Part shown: one piece after another, positions 37,401 to 52,400 of the stretch
Layout of the letters: every line of letters starts with the position of its first letter
Numbering within the stretch: position 1 is the first letter of the stretch
Assembly: GCA_002633005.1 (NCBI GenBank)
Contig: NMRA01000096.1
Location: 500,614 to 564,613, forward strand
DNA from: Phoronis australis
Lineage: Eukaryota > Phoronida > Phoronidae
Length of the DNA: 64,000 nucleotides
Direction: 5' to 3'
Made by a program: the position numbers and the translations under genes
The notes under the pieces: model-generated
Told to the model about the DNA's origin: nothing
Database searches by the model: none
The model's input: only the letters and a program-made list of their open reading frames with translations

Positions 37401-40400
37401 TCTGTGCCTGGACCAACTGTCAATGGATCCCGCCACTAGATGGCTACTTCCCCCTTCAGTGAAGCCCATTATGTCATACTCAACACTCACCCCATTCAGT
37501 AGACAGAGCATTGTCTGCACTAGGCCACTTCTCTGTAGCTCATACGAGGACACGGTGTGATCCAATTTCAGAAGGTCACGCAGGTCATCCAAGGCTGACA
37601 TAACATCCTGCACCCAGTCAGACTCCACACGGTTTAGCTGCCAGATACAGTAAGTGCTCAGTTAGAGGGAATTACAACATATAACCTGCATCAAACAGCT
37701 GGTAGACTACTTCGTTGACAACTCAATATATATGGGAAGCTTCATTGGCAACTGGAAACATTTTTAGAAAATGAACACAAAGCTTTGAATAAATCAAGGC
37801 TAGAGAATGGATTCGTGTTTAATGGCAAGTCACAAACTGCAACATCTCAAAATTTTCAAAAATGTCACAAGGCAATCTCAACATTAACATTCACATTTCT
37901 TGGTGCTTTTTTGCACATGCAAGTCAAATCAACTTTTTTATCACATAAAACAGACACTGTGACAATGATGAATTCCATAATTTCAAAATTTGTGAAAAAA
38001 GGTACCACCACTTGATGCAGTATGAAATAACCATAAACCCAACAAAACACTGACAGCCTACTTTGCTCAGTAAATTACTCACCTTTTGCCACGAAATTCT
38101 CAAAACATCACAAAATTTCAAGCAAACAAGTTTTGTCACAGAATGTCACCACATCAAAGGGAATCTATTCTCTGCACAACACAGCGTGGAAACAAGGAAA
38201 TCTCAACTGGCATTTCTAAAGAGGTACATCCAAACTTGAATGATTCTGAGGTAACAATACCACATAACTCAGCTGTTATCATATCTCAACAATCCAAGTA
38301 ATTGACTAACAGGAGACAGAAGCTAAAGCCCCCTACCCCTCCTACCTGCATCTTGCTGTCCTGTTTAGAACACGCCACTTCTAGTTGCTTGACAATGCGG
38401 GCCAGCTTAGCGACGACGCTACGAGGTGTCGCCTCAGCACTTTTAAAGTGTTCCTCGTATAGTTCCCGGGCCAGGTTCCTCACCTGAGGAGCAAGGGTGT
38501 AACAGATTAATAATACAAACGCATGTTTTCAGGGAAAGGGGGAGGCAAGTTGAATGTTTTCAGTTACATGCAAGGTAAATACAATTGTACCTAATCAAGC
38601 AAACATTTCAACATTACACCATAGCTCCGAACTTCATTGACAGTTCGAGTATCCATATTAAAATGAGATAACAAGAATATCCATCCCACAGCGAAGACAA
38701 CTTTTATCGTAACAAAGTCTTTGAACAGAAATTCCCGACGTTTTAGCGAATTAAATAGTACTCTTATCTTTGCATTGAACTGAAATGTTTTATCATCAAC
38801 ACAGTTAAAGACTAATACAATAAATCAAAAAAATTAGCATCTACATGAGTTTCTAAACAGGACATCATTTGAAAAACAAAGAAATATCTTCAACTTTGTT
38901 ACACTAGACTACACTGCTTTATCGGAATGAACTCGTTTTCCAAAACAAGACTCACTTTCTGTTTGTTGGCTTCAACTTTCGACCTCAATTTCTTGCTCTT
39001 CTTTGGTGTCCACCCGGCAGAGAACTCCGGTCCCAAAGATGTCTCTGCTGTGAATGAGTGCTTGGTGCCGCGATTGGACTCGAACACAAAGCCAGCCAAC
39101 TCCTCTCTCAGTATTGTGGCTTGCTGTAAATGAAGAGGAAAAGACGGTTTTGCACAATTATAAATAACCTCACGTTGAACATGCAAAAGATGAACACTAA
39201 AGGAAGCTTAAATAAGAACGTGTTTCCGTAACTGACTGAACTCAAGTTTTCATGCAAATTATCAGCATTTCTACTCCAAATTAATACATCTTATGGAAAA
39301 GCCTGCAAATCTTACTATGCCCTAAAAACTTATGCTGAAGAATCAAAGAACAAAATTTAGGTTTTTGCAAGCATTTCAGGCAAGGCAACATCTATGACAA
39401 GTCAAGAGTTCAAGCAGGTCTTACTCTGAAGTAGGTCTACAAAGACAGATATTAAACATTTTAACAAATTAAAACGGTTTGACAAAATGGTGTAAACTAT
39501 TCTCTATCCTTGCTCAAAAGACCTTCAGGTGATATAAACAACATGGCTTGCCCACTGAAGAACAAACTCTCTCTCTCTAACTCGCTAACTTATACCCAGA
39601 CTCAACTAACACGGCTCACAGGCCTACAAACAAAGTGTCCATCTCACATGTCTGTATTATGTGGACAATGATTTTACGAAATTCTTAAACAAAAAGCATA
39701 AAGATGAGAACTGCCAATGGAAGTACATGGCAATGACCAGTTGATTTTTGTTCAAATTCAATCCACGCAGAAAGTAATCATAGAGTGTATTTCATAAAAA
39801 CTTCAAAACTGATTATAACTTGGAAAAACACCTGCCGTCCTTTCCCTCCCAAATACAAAACCTATAAACCTGTATGTAAAGTTATGTCAGTTATCCCCAT
39901 AAAATGTCTGGCGGACCTACGTATATCTAGGCACACAACAGTGTTGATGTCATACGATGCTGGCACCATCTCCATGTATGTATCTAGGCACACAACACTG
40001 TTATCAAATGACCACAGCACAAACTCCATACCTGTTGCCCATCGGAGTTGTGTATCTGTATCTCACCCTCCTTCTTACAGGACAACGTCCAGTTGCCAAC
40101 GGACAGTTTGGTGGCCGACGGCCGTGACAGGATGGGTTGACTGTGCATGCTACCCTTGATCTGACTACGTGCTCTTGACAGTTTCTCCAGGAACTCGCCA
40201 CGGTTCTCTGCAAGAGACATTGCAGGGTTGTGGTTAGAGATGTGTGCTAACAATGGCAGCTAGTCACTAGTCACATGACTCCTGTTGCCACCTAACAGTA
40301 GACTTGGGTACTTCAGTTAAGCAGTAGTGCCTATTGTGCATATGGTTACTTATTTGACATTCCAACAAAGGCAACTTAGCTTCTTCAAAAGGTGATAAAG

Positions 40401-43400
40401 GTAATAGTTGTTTCGACTCCCAATCAGAAGTGATTTCTATTCTCGGGAAGAACTGGTAGTCCTTTTTTGTCTAAGACGGGGCTAAAATATATCTTCTCAA
40501 GCCCACAAACCACTTATCAAATTTGAGTAAGAAACAAATGATCTGAATCAATAGGTGAACTGCCAGTACCTGAGCTGTCTGATCCTCCCTCTGGGCTACC
40601 ACTCGAATACATGGTGGCCAGCTTGCCATCCAAGATAAACCTGAACCATCCGTTACTGCCATTAGACAGCTCCAGCGCCGCCGCATCCGACCAGATATAG
40701 AGACAGTCTCTGCCGCGGGCAACACACCACTCCCTCCAGTGGTACGGTCGTCCTTGCAGCACCTCCTTGGCATCGTCCAGCACCATGTCCACCTTGGGAG
40801 GCTCATCGCAGGCTGTAGCACCCTCCTCGTCCTCAGGTGGCGGTCCTGCCACATTCTGCACCTGAACAATACATAAGGAGTATACTAAAATCAAAACTAA
40901 GGAAGTGAGGGTTTCCCTTGCATGGCCAACCACAAAATGTGTACGTAGCTCATAAAACATATTACTTGCAATTTGACAAAAAGACTTTTTAAGTGGTAAA
41001 AACAAAATATTTTGCAACTAAAATGAATCCATCAGAGAAGTAACAAATGGGAGAGGGGAAAAAACAAATATTTCATGGGCGACCTAAAGCCTGGTGGATT
41101 TAGGACTGAATGTCCCAAATTTCTTCACTCTTACAAAACAAAAATCTTGAAAAAATCAGAAACAAATACTCATAGATATGATAGATATGAAATAATAACA
41201 AGCAGAGACTAACTACTTGGTAAAATTATGGATGAATACCAACAGGGTACATAACAACTCAAATGGATCCCTTTAAAGCCACGTGGCGACACTTCAGCAC
41301 CATGTGAGACCAATCTTCATAAAAATGGGACGCCACCTGAAAGAATTGGGCTTGTTGCCAACGTAACCATTCCATGAAGTACACGACTCCACAGCTGCAG
41401 TCATAACCAGCTCACCCCTGAACACTACCCCCCTCGCTAAACACACATACACGACGTCATTCCTCACCAACGAATTCTACCCACCTTACTGAACACTCCA
41501 AGTCGTGCGAAGTGGTCAAGAAACGTGTCACACGCCTTCACCATCAAGTCCTGAATGATATGTAAGGCTGCCAGGTGGTTCTCATCGTCATCCTGACAAA
41601 AAGTTAATAAACGAGAAAATGTGACGTGCCTAACACATTACAGGTGTTTTATCAACCTCTTCTTTCCAATATCAACGAAATGCTTTAAGTTATATCAAGT
41701 GCCACATGAGTAGATCAATGCTGGCCAAAGTAAGATAAAACAAGAATGAAGAGAAAAGAAACATCAAGAAGTATTAACTCGTCTTATTTCACGACTCAAT
41801 TATTCGTGAGGATCCCGAAATTAAATCAAAACATTCCGACACTTGCCATTGTGTGAATAAGATGTTCCAAGGTAATAGCTACATTACCTGAACAGTGCTC
41901 ACAACACATTCAAATAAGTAGGACACGAATCAAGCCCTTCAAATGAAAANCACAAACCACTTATCAAATTTGAGTAAGAAACAAATGATCTGAATCAATA
42001 GGTGAACTGCCAGTACCTGAGCTGTCTGATCCTCCCTCTGGGCTACCACTCGAATACATGGTGGCCAGCTTGCCATCCAAGATAAACCTGAACCATCCGT
42101 TACTGCCATTAGACAGCTCCAGCGCCGCCGCATCCGACCAGATATAGAGACAGTCTCTGCCGCGGGCAACACACCACTCCCTCCAGTGGTACGGTCGTCC
42201 TTGCAGCACCTCCTTGGCATCGTCCAGCACCATGTCCACCTTGGGAGGCTCATCGCAGGCTGTAGCACCCTCCTCGTCCTCAGGTGGCGGTCCTGCCACA
42301 TTCTGCACCTGAACAATACATAAGGAGTATACTAAAATCAAAACTAAGGAAGTGAGGGTTTCCCTTGCATGGCCAACCACAAAATGTGTACGTAGCTCAT
42401 AAAACATATCACTTGCAATTTGACAAAAAGACTTTTTAAGTGGTAAAAACAAAATATTTTGCAACTAAAATGAATCCATCAGAGAAGTAACAAATGGGAG
42501 AGGGGAAAAAACAAATATTTCATGGGCGACCTAAAGCCTGGTGGATCTAGGACTGAATGTCCCAAATTTCTTCACTCTTACAAAACAAAAATCTTGAAAA
42601 AATCAGAAACAAACACTCATAGATACGATAGATATGAAATAATAACAAGCAGAGACTAACTACTTGGTAAAATTATGGATGAATACCAACAGGGTACATA
42701 ACAACTCAAATGGATCCCTTTAAAGCCACGTGGCGACACTTCAGCACCATGTGAGACCAATCTTCATGAAAATGGGACGCCACCTGAAAGAATTGGGCTT
42801 GTTGCGAATGTAACCATTCCATGAAGTACACGACTCCACAGCTGCAGTCACAACCAGCTCACCCCTGAACACACATACACAACGTCATTCCTCACCAACG
42901 AATTCTACCCACCTTACTGAACACTCCAAGCCGTGCGAAGTGGTCAAGAAACGTGTCACACGCCTTCACCATCAAGTCCTGAATGATATGTAAGGCTGCC
43001 AGGTGGTTCTCATCGTCATCCTGACAAAAAGTTAATAAACGAGAAAATGTGACGTGCCTAACACATTTCAGGTGTTTTTTTAACCGCTTCTTTCTAATAT
43101 CAACGGAATGCTTTACGTTATATCAAGTGCCACATGAGTGGATCAAAGCTGGCCAAAGTAAGATAAAACAAGAATGAAGAGAAAAGAAACATCAAGAAGT
43201 ATTAACTCGTCTTATTTCACGACTCAATTATTCGTGAGGATCCCAAAATTAAATCAAAACATTCAACACTTGTCATTGCGTGAAATAAGGTGTTCCAAGG
43301 TAATAGCCACATTACCTGATTAGTGCTCATAACACATTCAAATAATTAGGACATGAATCAAGCTCTTCAAATGAAAACCTCCATTTACAGGCTACCAGCT

Positions 43401-46400
43401 AATACCCCCAATAAAAGAATCACAGTCAATGACTACAAGATAAAAATCATCAGTGAGCAATGGGAAACTTAATGTTCACTAGGTGGTGCTAATGAATTAA
43501 AGTCTTTCTTTTTGATACTTGGGCACAGTATCTAATCTCTGAACTTGGACTCAAAATTTAACTATTCACGCAGCATGATTTGAGCACAAATTTAGAAGAT
43601 AACTTGAAACATGATTTACCTGAACACAGGCATTCCTATGGGAAGATCTTGCTTCACATGCAACATTTAGTGAATTTGGAGTTCCCCCAATACAACAAAA
43701 AACTAAACGTCCTCAGCGCATGGTGCCTCAAAAAAGTTGCTACATTGTACAACATATCAGTGGCCTGCAAAACCTTATCTCTCCAATACAAATGCTCTTT
43801 AACGCTAACAACTGAAACAAAGCCGCCACTCGTCACCACTTCCACAGAGCCATTAAGCAAACACAGGCATAAGGTAAGTGATGGCGCTCAGAGCTCACCT
43901 CAACATCCAAGACTGTTGCCAACACCTCCACAAGCTCCACAGCGAACCGGGGCGAGTCTGAATCTGCCTCTGTGTTACAGATCTCAATCAGCAGGTCGCG
44001 CCCAACATAGTGTACCATCTTTCTGATCAAGGCCAGACTGGCTTTCCTAGACAGCGTAAAGAGACAAGGTGGTAAAAACACTAAAGTCCAGTCTGACGTG
44101 TATGGAAACTAAAGTTTCGTTAAACATTAACAAGGGCATTGGTTTTCATCCATTTGACGCACACCCACATAAAAAGGTCCGGTAATAAATTAATTTACAG
44201 ATACAAGGATTTAAGAGAATGCAACAACTAATATCAGTACAGGAAAGAAACTCGTCTACAAATTTGATTTTCCCAATGTCTTAAAAATGTAAACAATAAG
44301 TTCCAATAATAACTACCACAACAGAAATGCATTTGACAAAATCATGCAAGTTCAAAACAAACATGCACATGCTAATATAACATCTGTTGCCGACACATAA
44401 AGTATCCGACGACTGCGGTGCTTACTCTCTTGATCTTCAACAATGCAACACAAACACATCGCAACATTATGAGAGGCATATAGTGTTCCATGTCTTTGAC
44501 TTATAGCCACCAGTAACACACAATACAACACAAAATAACAGCCTAACCACAACCTCCAATCTACCTTATGGATTGCAGCATGGAGTGCTGGTACACGTGG
44601 GTGAATACGGGCAGCAGACGCTTCAAGTAGACCGGCGACATCTCTGGGTCACCCTTGATCTCGGCCGGGTCTGGCTTCTCTGATGTCTCGCTAGACTCCA
44701 CCTCTATCGATTTGGAGTCATCCTTGTTCTCTGCATTATTCTCGGCAGTTGTTGCACTGGTGTCTGCGGCAGCGACAGACTCTCTGTTCAAAGGCACCAT
44801 CCACTCACCTGCCAATGAATAAGAGAAATGTAGAGAGTTTCAAGAAGTGTAAGGCAACCAAAAATCTCCTTAATTAAGACTGATAAACTTAAAAAAATAC
44901 AGCCCTATAACACACAGAAACAACTAGTAGTCACCTCATTCTTTCGAATTCAAGTGTAAAACGCACCACCATGGCATAAATCTCAGGTATCTGCATGTCA
45001 CTGCACATATTAAAATCCCTCACCCAGCATCTATTCAGTGGCATAGTTTATCACCTTCTTATTATCTCAGCACATATAACCCCCCAACCTAACTAACCCT
45101 GGCATCTATTAGGAGATGACCTCTATTAGTCCTGGCTTTCATTTGAACAATAGTGCAGATTTTCCACATCCAGTTTGTAGGGATCACTGTCAACTGATGA
45201 ATACCTCCGTCATCAATTAACGACAAACCAATAAGCTTCTTCCACATGGCAGCATCAGCTCCAATTTCCCACAATTCAGTATCTTTTGACTTACCTGGAG
45301 ACTGCAGAATAGCAATGACCTCTCTGTGACCTTCATCCCCCCGCTCCCGGGCCTTATCTAGTGGAGTTTTACCATCTTCATCCCGCAAATCAGGATTGGC
45401 ACCATAGCGGAGCAATGTCTATAACATCACAAGAGTACACATTACAAACAAACTAAACCACCTCTCAGAGCTTGTTTGAGTGTTCACAGTGAGGTTCAGA
45501 GACTTGCTCCATCTTCTGTGCATTTTTGTTACCATTTTAGAGCACAGTTTTATCATTGTACAATTAAGTACTGAAACAAGATGATATTTGTGAATAATTT
45601 TTTACAGATGAGAATTTAGCTTGCAAAGGCTTGAAAATATTTCATAACCACTACACCTTTATAGCTACAGTCAAAATGACAAAAACGTTACTGGGCAATA
45701 CAAGTGCAACAAGCAACAGTGGGCAGCCATTCTACGCAACTTTTAAAATGGTATGGTACACACCGGCCAACAAAGACCTATGGAAACAAACTTGATCACA
45801 AAAAAACTGATTAGAACCAAAACTCTCTTGTAAAGTAGTCTCCTTGAGGATCATGAATTCAACTTCATCGAAACGTTGCACTCATTTATATACGTAAATA
45901 CAATTGTACAGGTGTTTCTACTACTTATTTGGCCCAAAACCAACACCAGCAGTTTTTCAACAAACCTTCACAATTTGTGGTCGACCGAAACATGCGGCAT
46001 AATGGAGCGAGGATGAGCGGAGACCTCTGTTGACATCAGCACCACGCTCACACAGAAACTCCACCTGTTAATGAAACACGTCATCAAATTAGTGAACTGA
46101 GTTGTGTCTGAGAAGTGGAACATTTTCTGTGCTTCCTATCAGATATAAGTCCAATCATGCCCATGACAGGGGACTCTAATGTAACCACTCTGTAACAAAA
46201 TACAAGAGAGGAGAATAGTCAAATGTTGACAAACTTACAACTGTATCTAGAAGTGCAAGAATACACTTACCATTTCTTGCGTGCCAAAAGCCGATGCCCA
46301 ATTCAAGAGAGTCTGACCTACGTCATCCATGAAGTTAACTTCGAAGCCTGTGGATAAGTAACAAGACAATGAACACTGACAAAGTATCCTGAACATTATT

Positions 46401-49400
46401 TTCTGGGGGAAACAAAACTTCAAGGCATTAACCATTAGTAAGTAAGAAGAAATTTAAGACATCAGACCTAACTTAAACTGGCATCTATTTCATGAAAACT
46501 GACTTATGCTTCACACAAATATTTCCAAGAACAATAAAATTTCCATACAGCAAAGTACAAAACAGATAATAAATGAAAAACAGGGGACATTACAATTTTG
46601 GAGGAATTCCTGGTCAATTTCAGATATTTCATTTAATATAATTAAGGTTGTTTTGCACCTTTTTAGTCGATTTCAATAAAAATGAAATTAATAGAACTAG
46701 CAACTCCTCAAACCAGTAGTGTGACATAGCCAGCTAGTTCCAAAAAGTCATCTCATCTGACTGCGCTGCAGTCTCTCACTCATCTGCTCTGATAATTATG
46801 TTCAATGGCCCAATTTCAATCCTGGCCACAGAAAAGCAATTTCCAATTTGACTCGAGCATTGATGCCCGAAACAGGTTTCAGAAATAAAACATCAGTGAT
46901 TCAACAGATCAGAAATTCAGCGTTTACATTTTACATCTTACTCACAGCACCTCAATGTCCAGTTTGAAGAAGGGTGAATTTTGTTTTTATAAAAATCGAT
47001 TGAAAGCTTCAAAATACCTTACATAGTAAACAAAATATACGAAATTGACCAAAATCACCTTAAAAGAGTAATATTCTCGTTTTAGTCAGATAACTTTCAC
47101 CAGTTATTGCTGAACTGTGACGGGCTACCAGATACACTGCAAGAACCTTATTTAGTGAGAGCAAATCAAGACCACATTTGTTACTGAAGCGGACCCACGG
47201 CAGCATGTTGCTCATACATTACAGACTATACTAAAGCTATTAAAATTCAAAGAACAACCATATGAACCAAACAAAATTTTTCTTCTCTCCTTGCCAGTGT
47301 AGACTTACTTCCGGTTTCCACGGCATCTATCAGAGCATCAGTGTCCTTGCTGCGGATACAGTCAATCAACTGTCTATGTGACCTCTCGCCAGCACTGTCC
47401 AACCTCCTCAGGCTAGCCATGCGGCCTGAGAAGGTGGATGCGCTAGACTTGGGCAACGCCTTGCGCCCCTCGAACAGCAGGACGAGCAATAGGTCGACCA
47501 GGCGCATGGTGTCCAGGACACACCTAGGAAATGGAACAAACGGTGATGAAGGCACTTGCTTATGGCAACTGGATTGAAAAGCTAAAAGAGAGATCAACTA
47601 GGCATGTAACTGGAAACTGAAGAACACGTCAACATAAAAAACAAGCACAACAACAATCAAGTGCAGCACAAGTATGTGAAAATCAAAAGCAAGTTAAACA
47701 TTTATATCATTTTTCCATCTTACAAATTTACGTTTAGGTAAGTGAGTCAGAACTTTAGAGCCCCATTTTGTCAAAGGTCATTACTAACAAACATATCTTA
47801 GATTTTTATAGACACACAGTTTTTTGATGAAGACAGGTGTTAAGTCGGAATGCTAAGTTCCATCTTACAGAAATACAGAGCTTGATTAACAATAACATGC
47901 CTAGCACAACAATCGAGCACATGTACAACCTTTCATAAAACGGGTTCCAGAATTTAAATAGGTGGTCATAGTCACTGCCAGCAAGGTGTGAAAAGCTAAG
48001 CAAGACTGAAACTTTAAATCGCTAGATGTCATTCACCTCTCATCCCCATGGAGGGCACTCTCTATGGCATGAGGTAGGTCTGACCGTAGAAGGTCTCGAG
48101 TGATAATCGGTGATCCTCGACAAAGGGTCGACAGTAGACTGATGACGGTGGATACGCTTGGAGGACTTTTGGATTCCGGCGTGGCTTTTACATTGCCTGG
48201 TGTGCTCGACACAGACGAGTTGTGTGAGGCATTTAATGACACATCCAGCTTCTTTCCCGCATTGGTAAGTCTCAGCAGGAGGTCTTCCACCAAACCGTGC
48301 TTTGCGAGGGGGGCGGGATCTTGACCTCGCCTCGTAAAACGGTCAGCAAGAGACGCGAAACAACGCAGAGCTCCGTCTGCGACCTGCGATGAGACCATTA
48401 GAAATAAACATTTTTTGCCACATACCAAGTGCTGCAACTACTGCATCTGAGGCATTAAAGCTAACAAACATTAAATCAAGTGCTCCCTAGTACAACAGTG
48501 ATGTAATTTCACACATGTATTAACACTCACCAAGAACAAAAGACCCACCAGATATCTATTACATTTCTGAGATTACTAAGAATGTAACTCTGAAGTAAAT
48601 ATGCTGTTCATTTTAAATTGACCATATCCATGTAGTAATAATTAACATGATGAGATTGCCACAAAACCAATGAACCAGAAAAAAAAAACCCCGTCCCGTT
48701 TGAGATTTTCATAATTTTGTCTCACAAGTGTGCATACACACACTTACATAGGGGTCCTCATGTTCCAGCAGCGTGGACAGCGATTCTACACAGGAGTCCA
48801 TGGATGTGTCCTGTGGCTCCATCTTTCCACAGAGACGGGAAACAACAGTCATGGCAGAATGTAGTGTGTCTTTGTGAACTTGAGAACTGTGTTCACGGAT
48901 GAACGTAAGGATGCAATTGAGGCCACCAGCCTCAAACACGCCACCCGACTCTCGGGTACAAATCAATTCCAACACCTTCGAATGGAAAAAATACAGTATC
49001 ATTTTATTACACCATTCTGCTGACAGCATTATATTGAGTGGAATAACCATAAATTGACACAATACAGTTGACTGAATTTCATCCAAAATGATTATATGAA
49101 TAAATGAATTAAAGCTAACAAACATAGGGTACTTTTGAGAAATCTATCTGCACCGGAACAAAACCACATTCGTGTGAATTAACACTCACCGCATTTCAAT
49201 TGGAAATTCAGACATCACTGGCAGGCATTAAGCACTCAATTTTTTTTCAAAAGGTACAAAGTGCGCTTGTCCAAATAACATATCACATTTACATCAACCA
49301 CTTTTGGAAATGGTCGTAAAACTAGCTTTAGTGAAAATTTACCAAAGCTCCTGGACGATTGTTTAAGCAAACATAGCCTCCAACCTGAAGGGATATGCTA

Positions 49401-52400
49401 ATGCATAACAATGAGGCTCACATTGCAATCCAACCCTCGTCTCCTCACCTTAACACACTGTTCAGCCAGGTCTTTGCTGGTGCGCGAACTGATCTCAACC
49501 ACAACCAGCCTATTACAGATGGCCTTGAGAGCGCCATCTACAGAGACAATTCTGCGTGTGCACTCTGCTGACACGTCCAGGTAGTATGTGATGGCACGAG
49601 CTGTCACCTCCAGTACATTATCAGGTGCGCACTCGTCAAGAAAGATGCGACACAGGGCAGGCAGGAACGTTCTCGGTGGACAGCTGAGGAAACAAAACGA
49701 CCAATGGCAATGACCCAAGCAGTATATTTAGTAAGAACAGCTTAAGCGCGTTGAATGTTTCGTGAATATTTGAATACATATGGCGGGTTCATGCTAAGTA
49801 GAGATCGGAAAATACATTTTAAATAAACGAGCAGAAATAAAAGCCAGGACACAGTTAAAAATTGTGCACAGAGCAAGATTATAACGTGAAACCAAGCGAA
49901 AGTCAGTCAGTTTTCAGCTGCTTGTATAACAAGAGCAACGCGGAGCGTTGAAATGCGCCCACAATTGCACCGCATACGGTATCCTTCTAGGGTTGTTTAT
50001 TAGTACCATAAAGTGGCCAGTAGAGGGCATACTTTGCAAAATGGAAAGGCATGGTCATTGTCTCCTCAATAGGCTAGGGGCAAAATGTGAGTAATCTTCA
50101 TAATACAAGCACATCCTATACACCAGTTGCTTANGTGTGCGTACACACACTTACATAGGGGTCCTCATGTTCCAGCAGCGTGGACAGCGATTCTACACAG
50201 GAGTCCATGGATGTGTCCTGTGGCTCCATCTTTCCACAGAGACGGGAAACAACAGTCATGGCAGAATGCAGTGTATCTTTGTGAACTTGAGAACTGTGTT
50301 CACGGATGAACGTAAGGATGCAATTGAGGCCACCAGCCTCAAACACGCCACCCGACTCTCGGGTACAAATCAATTCCAACACCTTCGAATGGAAAAAACA
50401 CAGTATCATTTTATTACACCATTCTGCTGACAGCATTATATTGAGTGGAATAACCATAAATTGACATAATACAGTTGACTGAATTTAATCCAAAATGATT
50501 ATATGAATAAATGAATTAAAGCTGGCAAACATAGGGTACTTTTGAGAAATCTATCAGCACCGGAACAAAACCACGTTCGTGTGAATTAACACTCACCGCA
50601 TTTCAATTGGAAATTCAGACATCACTGGCAGGCATTAAGCACTCAATTTTTTTTCAAACGGTACAAAGTGCGCTTCTCCAAATAACATTCACATTTACAT
50701 CAGCCACTTTTGGAAATGGTCGTAAAACTAGCTTTAGTGAAAATTTACCAAAGCTCCTGGACGATTGTTTAAGCAAACATAGCCACCAACCTGAAGGGAT
50801 ATACTAATGCATAATAATGAGCTCACATTGCAATCCAACCCTTGTCTCCTCACCTTAACACACTGTTCAGCCAGGTCTTTGCTGGTGCGCGAACTGATCT
50901 CAACCACAACCAGCCTATTACAGATGGCCTTGAGAGCGCCATCTACAGAGACAATTCTACGTGTGCACTCTGCCGACACGTCCAGGTAGTATGTGATGGC
51001 CCGAGCTGTCACCTCCAGTACGTTATCAGGTGCGCACTCGTCAAGAAAGATGCGACACAGGGCAGGCAGGAACGTTCTCGGTGGACAGCTGAGGAAACAA
51101 AACGACCAATGGCAATGACCCAAGTAGTATATTTGGTAAGAACAGCTTAAGCGCGTTGAATGTTTCGTGAATATTTGAATACATATGGCGGGTTCATGCT
51201 AAGTAGAGATCGGAAAATACATTTTAAATAAACGAGTAGAAATAAAAGCCAGGACTCAGTTAAAAATTGTGCACAGAGCAAGACTGTAATGTGAAACCAA
51301 GCGAAAGTCAGTCAGTTTTCAGCTGCTTGTATAAAAACAAAAAATGTTTATCATGCCAAGCAGTGGCAGACGAACTTCTTGTTTGTTGCTAAGCCAAGAA
51401 AGGAATTGTGCAGTTGAGAGATAAACCGTGTAATTAGCCACTAACTGTAAATGTAAATTTCAGCTAAAAGCTTAGTTATGAACTTCAAGAAGGATAGCGC
51501 ACTATTTACAAAATCTAGTTTTGGTTGCATAAAAGCAGTTAACCGGAACGGTTAAGCCATGTGTGCACACTCCAGTATTTTTATGTGACTCTCCTGTACA
51601 TACGACTAACTAGACCATGAAGACAGGTGCTACCACACAACTACTTACAGTACATATATGAAATATGAGTATGTAAAAAGGTTCCAAAAGTTGTATTTAC
51701 CAACCAATAATGAAAAATCCGAGTGTGTGAAACGAGGTTTTAAGTTACATGATCACCATGTGATACCATCATATAGTGCTGCAGACCTCACGCAATTATC
51801 AAACCTTTGACACAACCATACTTCAATGTTTTTCACTACTGAATTGATCTGCTGACATACAAGCCCTAGTTTATCTATCAGCTGCCTCCTTTCATAACAC
51901 ACCCTGCCAGGCACGTTTTAAGAAACATTCCAAATGACTGTGTACTTTCCGTCCTTTGTATAACTGTTTTTTATAACCCTAGCCAAATCCATCACGATGA
52001 TTTAATTACATTTAACGGGTACAGCAGACATTGAGATGGGTATGGCAGTGAATTCCATTCGCCTGCTGTTTTATTCGCCTGCTGTTTTATTACCGCTCAA
52101 TAAAAACATGTTAAACATTCTATTTTTTTAAACAAATGACCTCCATACCAGGTTAAGAAGCTCACCCATAGACAAGCTGTCACGTTTAAAATGTCCTATT
52201 TACAGAACGTGATATGCTGTCTAACCAGTTTGTAATTGAGTGAACAAAACAGCATCAAAATCACACGCTAAACCCCTTCTAGCATACAGACAAGGTGGAA
52301 TGAGGAAAAGTATTAACTCATTTAATCCTATTACAAACAGATAACAGCTACACATGTAAATATGACATTCTGTGAAAAACATTAGCATTCTGTTCCCAAT

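Larger units (their letters stand above)
40504..41949. repeat. Duplicated block 2, left copy (exons 11-12)
   Basis: It begins CACAAACCACTTATCAAATT and is near-identical to 41951-43377. It ends at the N at 41950 after TTCAAATGAAAA. Confidence 0.93.
41951..43377. repeat. Duplicated block 2, right copy (exons 11-12)
   Basis: This is the partner of 40504-41949; it differs by scattered substitutions and a small deletion near 42870. It ends TTCAAATGAAAA at 43377, just where the left copy stops. Confidence 0.93.
48728..49924. repeat. Duplicated block 3, left copy (exons 2-3)
   Basis: It begins GTGTGCATACACACACTTAC and is near-identical to 50135-51332. It ends in CTGCTTGTATA before a repeat insertion. 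Confidence 0.93.
50135..51332. repeat. Duplicated block 3, right copy (exons 2-3)
   Basis: This is the partner of 48728-49924. After CTGCTTGTATA it continues into unique intron sequence with no repeat insertion. Confidence 0.93.

Noticed and set aside
43580-44026. 148-aa plus-strand open frame
   Set aside because: It partly overlaps HECTD1 exon 10 on the opposite strand and has no homology or splice support.
40504-51332. Real tandem exon duplications in HECTD1
   Set aside because: Two of three duplicated units would break the frame and all three join at a single N, pointing to the assembly.
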